Shown: positions 37,628-45,556 of the stretch, piece after piece
Position numbering within the stretch: position 1 is the stretch's first letter
Layout of the letters: every line of letters begins with the position of its first letter
Source: an uncultured bacterium
GTDB taxonomy: Bacteria; Krumholzibacteriota; Krumholzibacteriia; LZORAL124-64-63
Assembly (NCBI GenBank): GCA_903912525.1
Contig: CAIWHK010000019.1
Coordinates: 1 to 54,927 of the forward strand
DNA: 54,927 bases
Direction of reading: 5' to 3'
The notes under the pieces: generated by a model
What the model was told of the DNA's origin: nothing
The model's input: the letters and a program-made list of their open reading frames with translations, nothing else
Database searches by the model: none
Position numbers and translations under genes: made by a program

Positions 37628-37990
37628 TCACCGCTTGGCGTCCTCGTGCGTCACCGTCACCACGGTGCCGATGCCCCCGCGCACGAACCACTCGCCGCGG
37701 ATGATCATCCGGCGCGGCTTCGTCGCCGCCACCAAATCGTCCAGGATCTGGTTGGTCACCTTCTCGTGGAACGCGCCCTCGTTTCGGTACGACCACAGGT
37801 ACAGCTTCAGCGACTTCAGTTCGACGCACTTGCGGTCCGGCACGTACGTGATGAACAGGCGCGCGAAGTCGGGCTGTCCCGTCAGCGGGCACAGGCAGGT
37901 GAACTCGGGGCAGTCGAACTCGATCTCGTAGTCGCGCTCGGGGAACGGGTTCGCGAACGACTTGAGCTTCTTCGACGGGCTCGTGGCCAT
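37628..37990 (-). CDS. queF: preQ0 reductase QueF (NADPH-dependent 7-cyano-7-deazaguanine reductase)
   Basis: A 120-residue unimodular (type I) QueF, which reduces preQ0 to preQ1 in queuosine synthesis. The catalytic cysteine is in '[15 protein letters not shown]' and the substrate motif is '[20 protein letters not shown]', followed by '[20 protein letters not shown]'. ATG 37990 ([11 protein letters not shown]) is preferred because a GAGGA lies upstream and the family starts there; an open extension to 38074 is less likely. It is convergent with the queG - radical SAM operon, six bases separating the stops, so two queuosine genes meet tail to tail. Confidence 0.94.
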   Translation of the reverse strand: MATSPSKKLKSFANPFPERDYEIEFDCPEFTCLCPLTGQPDFARLFITYVPDRKCVELKSLKLYLWSYRNEGAFHEKVTNQILDDLVAATKPRRMIIRGEWFVRGGIGTVVTVTHEDAKR

Positions 37991-38075
37991 GGACGGGTCC
38001 TCGCTTGGTGACGTGGCGAATGGCTGGCGCGCCCCATAGTACCGATCCCAGCGCCGGCGGGCAACTTCCGACATG

Positions 38076-38116
38076 CTGAAAATGCGACGGCCCCGGGATC
38101 AACTCCCGGGGCCGCC
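38076..38116 (-). terminator. Terminator of the PPC-like exported protein gene
   Basis: Read on the minus strand: a 13-bp GC-rich stem (arms 38116-38104 and 38098-38086, CGGCCCCGGGA type) with a five-base loop, then CATTTTC. It lies 25 bases beyond the stop at 38142. Confidence 0.85.
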
Positions 38117-38141
38117 GCTTGCGAAGGGATCGGGACGGTTC

Positions 38142-39089
38142 CTAGCGGAACATCGACTTCACGGCGCCGAAGGACGTGGTCTCCGCCGGCACGGCGCAAT
38201 CGCTCACGAAATCGAACTGGTAGGTGCCGCAGGCGGCAGTGCCCCACGAGTCCAGCACCAGGTACACGACCTGGCTGGCACCCGACGAGTTGGTGTAGAC
38301 CAGGGATTCGGTCTGGCCGTCCAGGGTGTCGTCCGCGAAGGCGAGGCACGAATAGCCGGCAGCACAGGAGTCGAGCAGCCACAGCGCGCCGTCCGCGGTC
38401 GCGTAGGTCACGTTGGCCGTGAAGTTGCAGCCCGCCGGGACCACGATCTCGTAGTAGTGCTCGAGGCCGTTCTCGGTGTACGCGCCGCAGGCTTCCGCGG
38501 AGACGTTGTTGTAGCCATTGCAGGTGTCGCCGGTGAACGACGTGCCGGTGACGTCCTGGACGAGGCTGCACATCGTCGGCGGCGCCACGAACGGCGTCGT
38601 CGTGAAGGTCAGCGTGTAGGTGCCGCGGGCGCCGCCGTAGCCGTCGACCACGAACCAGAACTCGCCGGGAAACGGAGCCGACACGTAGACGCCCGAGTCG
38701 ACGACGATCAGGCAGCCCGTGGCCTCGTCGCACGCATCCAGGACCGCCAGGTCCAGGTCGGCGGACATGCCGCTCAGGCCGACTTCCCAGGTCACGTCGG
38801 CGGGGAAGGTGACGTGGTACACGACCTCGCCGCCGCTCTCGGTCCAGGTGCTGCAACCGTAGGTGGTCACGTTGTTCGGGGCACTGGTGGTGTCACCGGT
38901 GTAGACGCCGACGTTCAGGTCGACCTCGACGGCGCCGCTGCAGTCCAGCGTGCCGAGGGCAGCCGTTCCGCTCTCAACCGGAGCCTTCTTCACCGGGAAC
39001 TTGGCGGTGTCCTGCAGGTCGACGGCCAGCGCGGCGCCGGCCAGCGAGAGCAGGCACGCCGCGATCGCGAGCATTTTCAAGGTGCGCAT
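38142..39089 (-). CDS. Exported protein with two PPC-like domains and FGAVKSMFR C-terminal tail
   Basis: 315 residues. Signal peptide at 1-~22 (MRTLKMLAIAACLLSLAGAA). Two tandem beta-sandwich repeats resemble bacterial pre-peptidase C-terminal (PPC) domains. The first has 'EVVYHVTFPADVTWEVGLS', 'DLDLAVLDACDEATGCLIVV' and 'GEFWFVVDGYGGARGTYTL'; the second has 'EHYYEIVVPAGCNFTANVTY', 'ALWLLDSCAAGYSCLAFADD' and 'QVVYLVLDSWGTAACGTYQF'. PPC domains usually accompany secreted proteases and bind matrix or aid secretion; here no enzyme is attached. It ends TSFGAVKSMFR. ATG 39089 follows GGGGAGA. It is transcribed alone, between queF and the subtilisin gene. Confidence 0.82.
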   Translation of the reverse strand: MRTLKMLAIAACLLSLAGAALAVDLQDTAKFPVKKAPVESGTAALGTLDCSGAVEVDLNVGVYTGDTTSAPNNVTTYGCSTWTESGGEVVYHVTFPADVTWEVGLSGMSADLDLAVLDACDEATGCLIVVDSGVYVSAPFPGEFWFVVDGYGGARGTYTLTFTTTPFVAPPTMCSLVQDVTGTSFTGDTCNGYNNVSAEACGAYTENGLEHYYEIVVPAGCNFTANVTYATADGALWLLDSCAAGYSCLAFADDTLDGQTESLVYTNSSGASQVVYLVLDSWGTAACGTYQFDFVSDCAVPAETTSFGAVKSMFR

Positions 39090-39300
39090 GGAATCTCCCC
39101 AATTGTCGGGATGGTGTACGTCGCGGCGCCCTGCTTCTCCCTTGGCAGCCCCACCGCGCATGGGCACCCGCATCATCGTGATACGAATCTGCCCATGTGC
39201 GCTAGTGTGGCATGACTAGGCCGGTTCATTCAAGCTTGTTTCAGACAAAATCTGATTCGGATTGTCAATACATCACGGTTGTGTGCTGAAAGAAGAATAT
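39090..39300. other. AT-rich intergenic region upstream of the PPC-like gene
   Basis: No gene is seen. 39175-39300 is AT-rich for this genome. CTAGT...ACTAG (39212-39229) is a short inverted repeat about 125-140 bases upstream of ATG 39089 and may be part of its control region. No confident -35/-10 pair was found. Confidence 0.4.
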
Positions 39301-39324
39301 TGGCTCAAGACAAAGCACCAAACG

Positions 39325-39356
39325 CAAAACGGCCCCTGCCGGGAGGCAGGGGCCGT
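39325..39356 (-). terminator. Terminator of the subtilisin gene
   Basis: Read on the minus strand, ACGGCCCCTGCC and GGCAGGGGCCGT (arms 39356-39345 and 39340-39329) form a perfect 12-bp stem with a four-base loop, followed by TTTTGCG. It lies about 50 bases beyond the stop at 39407. Confidence 0.9.
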
Positions 39357-39406
39357 TATCGCTGCGCGCTGCGGTCTCACCGCGCCGGGTCGTTATCGGC
39401 GCCGGC

Positions 39407-42400
39407 TCACTTCACCAGCGCCATGCGCCCGACGGCACGCTGGTCGCCGCCGTTCACTTCGTAGAAATAGACACCCGCCGCAACCGGACGTCCATTCGTG
39501 TCGTCGCCGATCCACGTGACGTCGTGCGTGGCCGCCTCGAGGTCATCATCGACCAGCGTCTTGATGTGGCGACCCGCGATGTCGTAGATGCTGACGGTCA
39601 CGTGCGCGTTCGCCGGCAGCACGAAGCGGATCGTCGTCTTCGGGTTGAACGGATTCGGGAAGTTCTGTTCGACGCGGAACGCCGCCCCGGGCACGTCGCC
39701 CGGCACCGGCGAGACGTAGCAGGCGCCCAGCAGCGCACCGATCTGTCCGCAGGCGCCGCTGTTGGCGGGCCGGCAAGGCGAGGCCTGCTGCAGCCCGAAG
39801 TCGAACGTCGCGGCGTTGCAGAACAGCGGGTCGGTCCCGATGTTGCCGCCCGTGCCGGTCGGGTCGGTGATGCCCGTCCAGCCCGCGTTCTGGTTGCCGT
39901 GGACATCGTTGCACGTGGGTGTGCCCGTCGCCCCGGCCATCGCGATGCCGTTGCCGAACGACGCGCCGCCGAAGTTGAAGGCCGAGATGTTGCGACTGAT
40001 CGTCGCCGCGCCGTTGGAGACGTGGATGCCGCCGCCGCCGCTGCCGCCGGTGTTCGCGGTGACCGTGTTGCCGGTCACGCTGCTGCCCGGGCTGGCGTCC
40101 ACCAGGAGGCCGCCGGCCCAGTACTGGCCCAGGTTGCCGTGGAAGACCGAGTTGCTGACGGTGCTCGCGCCGCAGCCGTTGACCGCCACGCCGCCGCCCA
40201 CCTGCGCCTGGTTGCCGCGGCAGACCAGGCCGTTCAGCGTGGCCACAGCGCCGCCGGTGGCCTGCAGGCCGCCGCCGTACATGAAGGTCGAGGCCGCTGT
40301 CTTGGTGTTGTTCTCGAACACCGTGTTGGTCACGTGCAACGTGCCGCCGGTGTGGTACAGGCCGCCGCCGCCGCCCTTGGCGCTGTTGCCGGTGAAGGCG
40401 CCGCCTGTGATGTTCGCGGTCGATGAGGAGGACAGGCCGCCGATCCAGGCGCCGCCGCCGAACTCGAGGCCCAGGTGGCCGCTGATCGTGCAGTTGGTCA
40501 GGCTCAGGTTGGTGTCGATGGCATAGACGCCGCCGCCCTTGGCGGGGTAGGTGCCGTTGCCGGTCACCGGCGTGTTGTCGGCGATGACGCAGTCGGTCAA
40601 CGTCGGCGCGCCCCCGAGCACGAACAGACCCGCGCCGTAGACGCCGGTGTTCCCGGAGATCTCGCAGTTCTGCAGGCTGGCCGACGAGTTCGACAGCAGC
40701 ACGCCGCCGCCGCAGCCCAACTGGCCGGCGCTGCCCACGGTGTTGCCGTGCACCTTGAGGTTGCGCAGGACGGGGGAGACCTGGTTGACCAGCACGCCGC
40801 CGGCCGAACGCGTGCCCGGGGCGATGATCGACATGTTCTGGCCGTTGCCGCCGGAGATGTCGAAGCCGTCCACTTCGGTGGTCTGGGTGATCGTCCCTGC
40901 GAACGTCAGCACCACGCCGCCGCTGCCGTTGATCGGCGTGCGACCGCTGGTCAGGTTGCGCGTCACGTAGCCGGGATTGTAGCCGCCGAAGACCTTCAGG
41001 CCCTTGCCGAAGACCGTGAACGGGCTGGGCATGACGGTCGAGCCGAGGATCTTGACCGTGTCGCCGGCCGCGGCGCAGTTCATGGCGTCGAACAGCGTCG
41101 GGAACTCCTGCGGGTACTGGTGCACGTTGTCGCCCAGCGCCTTCAGCAGGTTCACGCGCCCCCAGCCCAGCTTGCCTGCGTACGGCAGGTTCAAGGCATC
41201 GATGTTGTCGGCACTGGACTGGATCAGGCTCGCGACCTGGGTCGAGGTCCAGCCCGGATGCCCCGACCAGATCAGGGCGCAGGCGCCGGCGGTGATGGGG
41301 CTCGAGAAGCTGGTGCCCTGCGTCGTCGTGTAACCGTGGGTTCCGGAACTGAAGTCGAACGACGTCGTGTAGATGCCTTCCCCGGGCGCCGAGATGTCGA
41401 CCCAGGTTCCGTAGCTCGAGAACGACGTGCGGGTATCGCCGGCGCCGGTGGCCGCGACGGCCAGGATCCGGTCGTCCGCCAGGCCCTGGATGTAGCCCGC
41501 GACCTCGTCGTTGTCGTTGCCCGCCGCGACGCAGATGATCATGCCGGCATTGAGCGCGGAGTTCACGGCGTTGACGAGGGCCGTGATCCCCGAGGTGCCG
41601 GAGGAGATGTTGATGATCTTGGCCCCGTTGACCCTGGCGTAGATCATGCCTGACGCCAGCGCCGCCATGTAGTTCACGCCGACGCCGTCGATGTTCAGGG
41701 CGCCGACGCGGACCGGCATGATCCTGCAGCCGGGCGCGATCGCCGCGACGCCGATGCCGTTGCCGGTGATCGGCGCGATGCAACCGGAGACCATGGTGCC
41801 GTGGCCGCCGAAGTCCATGGGGTCATTGTCGGTGACGCCGAAATCCTCGCCCGGATAGACCTGGCTCTCGGGAACGTTCACGAAGTCCCAGCCCCGGATA
41901 TCGTCGATGTAGCCGTTGGTGTCGTCGTCGACGCCGGGCGTGCCGTAGTATTCTTCCCAGTTCGTCAGGATGGCGCCGTTGACCTTGTCGGGATGCGACC
42001 CGCCGAGGTCCGGATGCATCCAGTCGACGCCGCTGTCGAGCACGGCCACGATGATGCTCGAGTCACCCAGGGTCTGCGACCAACCGCCGACCGCGCGCGT
42101 GTCGCCGCCGCCGATCGAGGTATTGCGGAGGTGCCACTGCGCCGCCAGGTCGTTCGGCATGTACGCCGTACCGTCGACCTCGACGGCCATGTCCGACTCG
42201 GCGGTCTCCACCTGCGGCAGCGCCAGCAGTTCGGCGATGACGGCGTCGTTGCCGGCCTTGTCCGAGTGCTCAAGCAGGAAGAACCGCTCCAGGTCGCGCT
42301 GGCTCGCGGCATCGAAGGCCTTGGCGGGCAGCGCGCCGAAGAGCGGCTTCAGGGCGTCGGCGCCATGTCGCTGCAGTACGGCGTCAAGGCTGCTCACGCC

Positions 42401-42571
42401 CGTCTTCAGGGCGCCCTGCGACACGGCGACAGTCGGCGCCATGCCGGGCTTGAAGCCGACGACAACGCGGCCGGTGACAGGGACAGCCGGCTTGGCAGAG
42501 GCCACGCATGGCAGGGCCATGGCCAGGCACACCCCGACGGCAAAGAGGAGCGACAGCGCTGACTTCTTCAT
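39407..42571 (-). CDS. Large exported subtilisin-like (S8) protease with beta-helix and C-terminal sorting domain
   Basis: 1054 residues. Signal peptide at 1-~26, then a propeptide-like region (about 30-130, inhibitor I9 type). The S8 catalytic domain spans about 140-490, with D179 (VAVLDSGVD), H257 (GGHGTMVSG), oxyanion N352 (AAGND) and S421 (GTSFSSP). Residues ~510-960 form a right-handed parallel beta-helix of Asn/Gly-rich turns ('CEISGNTGVYGAGLFV', 'CTISGHLGLEFGGGAWI', 'NTVTANTGGSGGGGIHV'), like polymorphic outer membrane protein repeats. The C terminus is a FlgD-like/type-A domain from 'FPNPFNPKTTIRFVL' to 'GRMALVK'. It is probably surface-displayed or secreted. ATG 42571 has GGAG upstream. 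Single-gene unit. Confidence 0.92.
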   Translation of the reverse strand: MKKSALSLLFAVGVCLAMALPCVASAKPAVPVTGRVVVGFKPGMAPTVAVSQGALKTGVSSLDAVLQRHGADALKPLFGALPAKAFDAASQRDLERFFLLEHSDKAGNDAVIAELLALPQVETAESDMAVEVDGTAYMPNDLAAQWHLRNTSIGGGDTRAVGGWSQTLGDSSIIVAVLDSGVDWMHPDLGGSHPDKVNGAILTNWEEYYGTPGVDDDTNGYIDDIRGWDFVNVPESQVYPGEDFGVTDNDPMDFGGHGTMVSGCIAPITGNGIGVAAIAPGCRIMPVRVGALNIDGVGVNYMAALASGMIYARVNGAKIINISSGTSGITALVNAVNSALNAGMIICVAAGNDNDEVAGYIQGLADDRILAVAATGAGDTRTSFSSYGTWVDISAPGEGIYTTSFDFSSGTHGYTTTQGTSFSSPITAGACALIWSGHPGWTSTQVASLIQSSADNIDALNLPYAGKLGWGRVNLLKALGDNVHQYPQEFPTLFDAMNCAAAGDTVKILGSTVMPSPFTVFGKGLKVFGGYNPGYVTRNLTSGRTPINGSGGVVLTFAGTITQTTEVDGFDISGGNGQNMSIIAPGTRSAGGVLVNQVSPVLRNLKVHGNTVGSAGQLGCGGGVLLSNSSASLQNCEISGNTGVYGAGLFVLGGAPTLTDCVIADNTPVTGNGTYPAKGGGVYAIDTNLSLTNCTISGHLGLEFGGGAWIGGLSSSSTANITGGAFTGNSAKGGGGGLYHTGGTLHVTNTVFENNTKTAASTFMYGGGLQATGGAVATLNGLVCRGNQAQVGGGVAVNGCGASTVSNSVFHGNLGQYWAGGLLVDASPGSSVTGNTVTANTGGSGGGGIHVSNGAATISRNISAFNFGGASFGNGIAMAGATGTPTCNDVHGNQNAGWTGITDPTGTGGNIGTDPLFCNAATFDFGLQQASPCRPANSGACGQIGALLGACYVSPVPGDVPGAAFRVEQNFPNPFNPKTTIRFVLPANAHVTVSIYDIAGRHIKTLVDDDLEAATHDVTWIGDDTNGRPVAAGVYFYEVNGGDQRAVGRMALVK

Positions 42572-42632
42572 GAACACTCCGTTGGGCTTGGGAAGGCCAG
42601 ACATTGAATAGTGGCACCATCCGACTTAGTAG

Positions 42633-42661
42633 ATGATACATTAAAGATCTCCAAAGATCAA
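42633..42661 (-). promoter_or_regulatory. Sigma-70-like promoter of the subtilisin gene
   Basis: On the minus strand: TTGATC (42661-42656), 17-base spacer, TATCAT (42638-42633), about 62 bases before ATG 42571. The -35 lies against the 5' end of the divergent glycosyltransferase gene. Confidence 0.6.
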
Positions 42662-42665
42662 TAAC

Positions 42666-43877
42666 GTGAATCACATCCCGCTAAGTCCCAGTTCCGGGAA
42701 TGCCGGGGAAACGGAGCCGGTCGCTTTGGCCCATCGCTCAGTGCTGTTCCTGGAACCGTGGGATGACGGCTCCCATCGCGCCTTCCGCGAGGGGCTGCTG
42801 GCCCATTCACGTCACCGCTATCTGGTCCATACGCTTCCCGGTCGTTTCTGGAAGTGGCGCATGAGGGCGGCCGCGGCCTGGTTTGCCGACCGCCTGAACG
42901 AGCAGCCGCCGGCGGCCCACCTCATCCTGACGACAGGATTCCTGAACGTCGCGGACCTGCGCGGCCTGCTGCGCCCGCCTCTGGACCGGCTGCCGGTCAT
43001 CCTCTACATGCACGAGAACCAGCTGACCTACCCGCTGAGCCCGCTCGAGGAGTTCGACTTCCACTTCGGGTTCACGAACATCATCAGTTGCCTGGCGGCC
43101 GACCGCGTCGTCTTCAACTCGGCCTGGCACCGCGACCTGTTCCTGGACGCGATCCCCGCCTTCCTCAACCGCATGCCCGAGGCCGTGCCGAAGGATGTGC
43201 CGGCGCGCATCCGTGCCCGCAGCGAGGTCGTGCCCGTCGGGCTCGAGCGCGCACCGCTGCCGGCCAAGCATTTCCCGCAGTATCGCGGCGGCCATTGCGA
43301 GCCGGAAGTCGGCCCGCGCTGGCCGCGCGGGGAGCGTCCGCTGCTGCTGTGGAACCATCGCTGGGAGTTCGACAAGCGCCCGGAGATGTTCGCCGCGGCG
43401 TTGAACGAGCTGCTCGATCGCGGGCTCGATTTCGACGTGGCCCTGCTGGGCGACCCGGCTGACCGCGAGGCGGTCTTCGCACCGGTGGCCGAGCGCCTCG
43501 GCGCGCGCTGCCGCGCCTTCGCCTGGATCCCCGAGCGCCGCACCTACGAGGCGTGGCTGGCGGCCGCCGACATCGTTGTCAGCTGTGCGGCGCAGGAGTA
43601 CTTCGGCATCTCGGTGGCCGAGGCCATCCACGCCGGCGCCTACGCGGTGCTGCCGCGCGGCCAGGTGTACCCCGCGCTGTACGGCCCGGGCTGCAAGGGG
43701 CGCCATTTCTATGACGACCAGGCCCAGCTGGTGGAGCTGCTGGCCGAGCTCATCGGGGGCGATGCCTGCGGCCACGTCTGCGGCCTGGACCAGGTGGCGG
43801 ACAAGTGCGTCTGGAGCCGCGTTGCGCCCCAGTTCGACGCCCTGGTGACTGCCTGCGACCCCAAAGCGGGGCGCTGA
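42666..43877 (+). CDS. tRNA-queuosine mannosyltransferase-like (QTMAN/GTDC1, DUF3524) glycosyltransferase
   Basis: 403 residues. The N-terminal half carries the distinctive QTMAN/DUF3524 text: 'VLFLEPWDDGSHRAFREGLL', 'HSRHRYLVHTLPGRFWKWRM', 'ILYMHENQLTYPLSPLEEFD', 'FGFTNIISCLAADRVVFNSA'. The C-terminal half is a GT-B domain with 'LLLWNHRWEFDKRPEMFAAA' and the acidic 'EYFGISVAEAIHAG' donor motif. The animal homologue mannosylates queuosine in tRNA-Asp. That the bacterial protein does the same is inference, helped by queG and queF being within 8 kb. The start is uncertain: GTG 42666 lacks a clear ribosome-binding site, and a TTG or GTG at ~42727-42741 is possible. It is divergent from the subtilisin gene. 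Confidence 0.82.
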   Translation: MNHIPLSPSSGNAGETEPVALAHRSVLFLEPWDDGSHRAFREGLLAHSRHRYLVHTLPGRFWKWRMRAAAAWFADRLNEQPPAAHLILTTGFLNVADLRGLLRPPLDRLPVILYMHENQLTYPLSPLEEFDFHFGFTNIISCLAADRVVFNSAWHRDLFLDAIPAFLNRMPEAVPKDVPARIRARSEVVPVGLERAPLPAKHFPQYRGGHCEPEVGPRWPRGERPLLLWNHRWEFDKRPEMFAAALNELLDRGLDFDVALLGDPADREAVFAPVAERLGARCRAFAWIPERRTYEAWLAAADIVVSCAAQEYFGISVAEAIHAGAYAVLPRGQVYPALYGPGCKGRHFYDDQAQLVELLAELIGGDACGHVCGLDQVADKCVWSRVAPQFDALVTACDPKAGR

Positions 43878-43919
43878 GGGCGGCAACTTACGGGGGGCGC
43901 GGATCCCTGCCTGCCCGAC

Positions 43920-43975
43920 GGCGCCGGGCCCCCCGGTCAAAAGGGTTGGCGCCGGGCCCCCGCAGGCCGTATTTA
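43920..43975 (+). promoter_or_regulatory. Promoter and 14-bp direct repeats upstream of the RDGG-tail hydrolase gene
   Basis: TTGGCG (43946-43951), 18-base spacer, TATTTA (43970-43975), about 95 bases before GTG 44071. GGCGCCGGGCCCCC occurs twice as an exact direct repeat (43920-43933 and 43948-43961), the second inside the promoter spacer. Confidence 0.5.
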
Positions 43976-44070
43976 TTGCCGGGGACGTCGGCGATCAGCC
44001 GGCGCGTCCCCGCATACCACATCATCGCCCGGCATCCGGCGGCGCCCGACCCCGCCTGACAGGAAAACGC

Positions 44071-45555
44071 GTGAACGACGGCGGCTCCAGGCCCGAGAAC
44101 GACAACGTCGGCAGCAACCCCGGCAACCCCGGTAATGGGGGCAACGAGGGCAACGGCGGTAGCGGCGGCAATCAGGGTGGTCGCCCGGCCGGCGACCGCG
44201 GTGATCGCCCCGAGCGCGGACCTCGCGGTGGCTCCCGTCTGCGCGGTACCGGGCGTGAGCCCGGCCGGATCAGCCGCGTGCCGGCCAGCGGCATCGGCGG
44301 CGGTGGTGCGGCATCGTCAGGCGGTGGCGGTGGTGGCCGCGGGCGCGACCGTGACCGTGACGGTGGTCGCGACGGTGGTCGCGACGGTGGTCGTGATGGC
44401 GGCCGCGACGGTGGTCGTGATGGCGGCCGCGACGGTGGTCGTGATGGCGGCCGCGACGGTGGTCGTGATGGCGCCCGCGACGGCGGTCGTGATGGCGCCC
44501 GCGACGGCGGTCGTGATGGCGCCCGCGACGGTGGCCGCGACGGCGGTCGTGATGGTGCCCGCGCCGGCGGCCGCGACGGCTACCGCGACCGGCGTCCCGG
44601 GCCTGGTGGCCCGCGCCCGCCCATGGCGTCAGGCTCCCCTTCGGGTTCCGGCGGCGGCAGCGGCGGCCCGCCATTCCGCTCCAGTTCATCCACGGCTCCC
44701 GATCCCATGCCCGCCGACCCGGTCATCACGCCCGAGGCCCAGGCCCTGGCGTTGACCGCGTGGGACATGGCGCGCACGCGCCGCGACAAAGAGGACACGC
44801 CGCGCGGCAAGCTCATGACGCTGCGCACGCACCAGAAGCTCATCGCCGCGATCGAGTTGGGGCGCCACATCCCCGAAGAGGACCGCACGTTCCTGCGTGT
44901 CCGCGAGAACGCGCGCGGCTCGTTCCTGCTCATCCACGGGATGTCGACCGGCCCGGCCGACCTGCGCGGCCTGGCTAAATACCTCGGCGACAACGAGTGC
45001 AACGTCTGGGTGATGCGCCTGCCCGAGCTGGGCGCTACACCGGGCCAGATCAGCCATGCGTCGTGGGAATCGTCGCTGCTGCAGGCTCGACAGCGGTGCC
45101 AGATGCTCTCGCGTGGCGGCGGCGACCTGCACGTGGTGGGCCTCGGCTACGGAGCGGCGCTGGCGCTGCACGTGGCCAGCGAAGAGCCCGTCTCGAGCAT
45201 CGTGCTGCTGGCGCCGGCACTGATGCCGCGCGTGTCCCTGCTCCAGCGGCAGATCGTGCGGCTGCGCCTGCATCGCCTCGGTTTCTTCCGAAAGCTGCTT
45301 GGCCTGAACGCCGACCTGCTCGAGGGCATGGATGTCGCGCGCAGCCGCGTCGGTCGCGTCAAGGTGCCGATGTACGCCGCGCAGTGCGACGACGATGATC
45401 GCGCTTCGCCGGCCTCGCTGCGCTTCCTGCAGCGCAAGGCGCACAACAATGAGTCGCGGTTCAAGGTGTTCCCGACCGGCGGGCACGCCATCCTGGCGGC
45501 CCACGGCGAGCGCGTGCTGTTCGGGGAGATCCTGAAGTTCTGCGGAATCCGCTAG
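44071..45555 (+). CDS. Alpha/beta-hydrolase-fold protein with long RDGG low-complexity N terminus; nucleophile replaced by Gly
   Basis: 494 residues. Residues 1-~200 are disordered: Asn/Gly-rich first, then about 20 RDGG/RDGA units (44352-44590). About 285-494 is an alpha/beta-hydrolase domain: 'SFLLIHGMSTGPADLRGLAK' (oxyanion strand), 'LHVVGLGYGAALALHVASEE' (nucleophile elbow), 'YAAQCDDDDRASPAS' (acid) and 'FPTGGHAILA' (His). The elbow reads G-L-G359-Y-G where G-x-S-x-G is expected, so the Ser nucleophile is absent and ordinary esterase activity is unlikely. The start is GTG 44071 with AGGAAA upstream. No signal peptide. The role is unknown; the Arg/Asp/Gly tail suggests nucleic-acid or condensate-type binding. 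Confidence 0.75.
   Translation: MNDGGSRPENDNVGSNPGNPGNGGNEGNGGSGGNQGGRPAGDRGDRPERGPRGGSRLRGTGREPGRISRVPASGIGGGGAASSGGGGGGRGRDRDRDGGRDGGRDGGRDGGRDGGRDGGRDGGRDGGRDGGRDGARDGGRDGARDGGRDGARDGGRDGGRDGARAGGRDGYRDRRPGPGGPRPPMASGSPSGSGGGSGGPPFRSSSSTAPDPMPADPVITPEAQALALTAWDMARTRRDKEDTPRGKLMTLRTHQKLIAAIELGRHIPEEDRTFLRVRENARGSFLLIHGMSTGPADLRGLAKYLGDNECNVWVMRLPELGATPGQISHASWESSLLQARQRCQMLSRGGGDLHVVGLGYGAALALHVASEEPVSSIVLLAPALMPRVSLLQRQIVRLRLHRLGFFRKLLGLNADLLEGMDVARSRVGRVKVPMYAAQCDDDDRASPASLRFLQRKAHNNESRFKVFPTGGHAILAAHGERVLFGEILKFCGIR
44352..44590 (+). repeat. In-gene tandem repeat encoding (RDGG/RDGA)n
   Basis: About 20 head-to-tail 12-bp units (CGCGACGGTGGT / CGTGATGGCGGC, often as 24-bp pairs), all in frame with the gene at 44071. 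Later units have GCC for GGC (RDGA). The alternation of synonymous codons in a regular order points to recent unit duplication, and copy number is likely to vary between strains. Confidence 0.9.
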
Positions 45556-45556
45556 T

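Noticed and set aside
37991-38085. preQ1 riboswitch in front of queF
   Set aside because: The ~90-base upstream stretch shows no aptamer-like stem-loop with an A-rich tail; only a GAGGA ribosome-binding site and the neighbour's terminator.
44352-44590. CRISPR-like regular repeats
   Set aside because: Units are 12/24 bp with no spacers and are in frame within a coding region (RDGG repeats).
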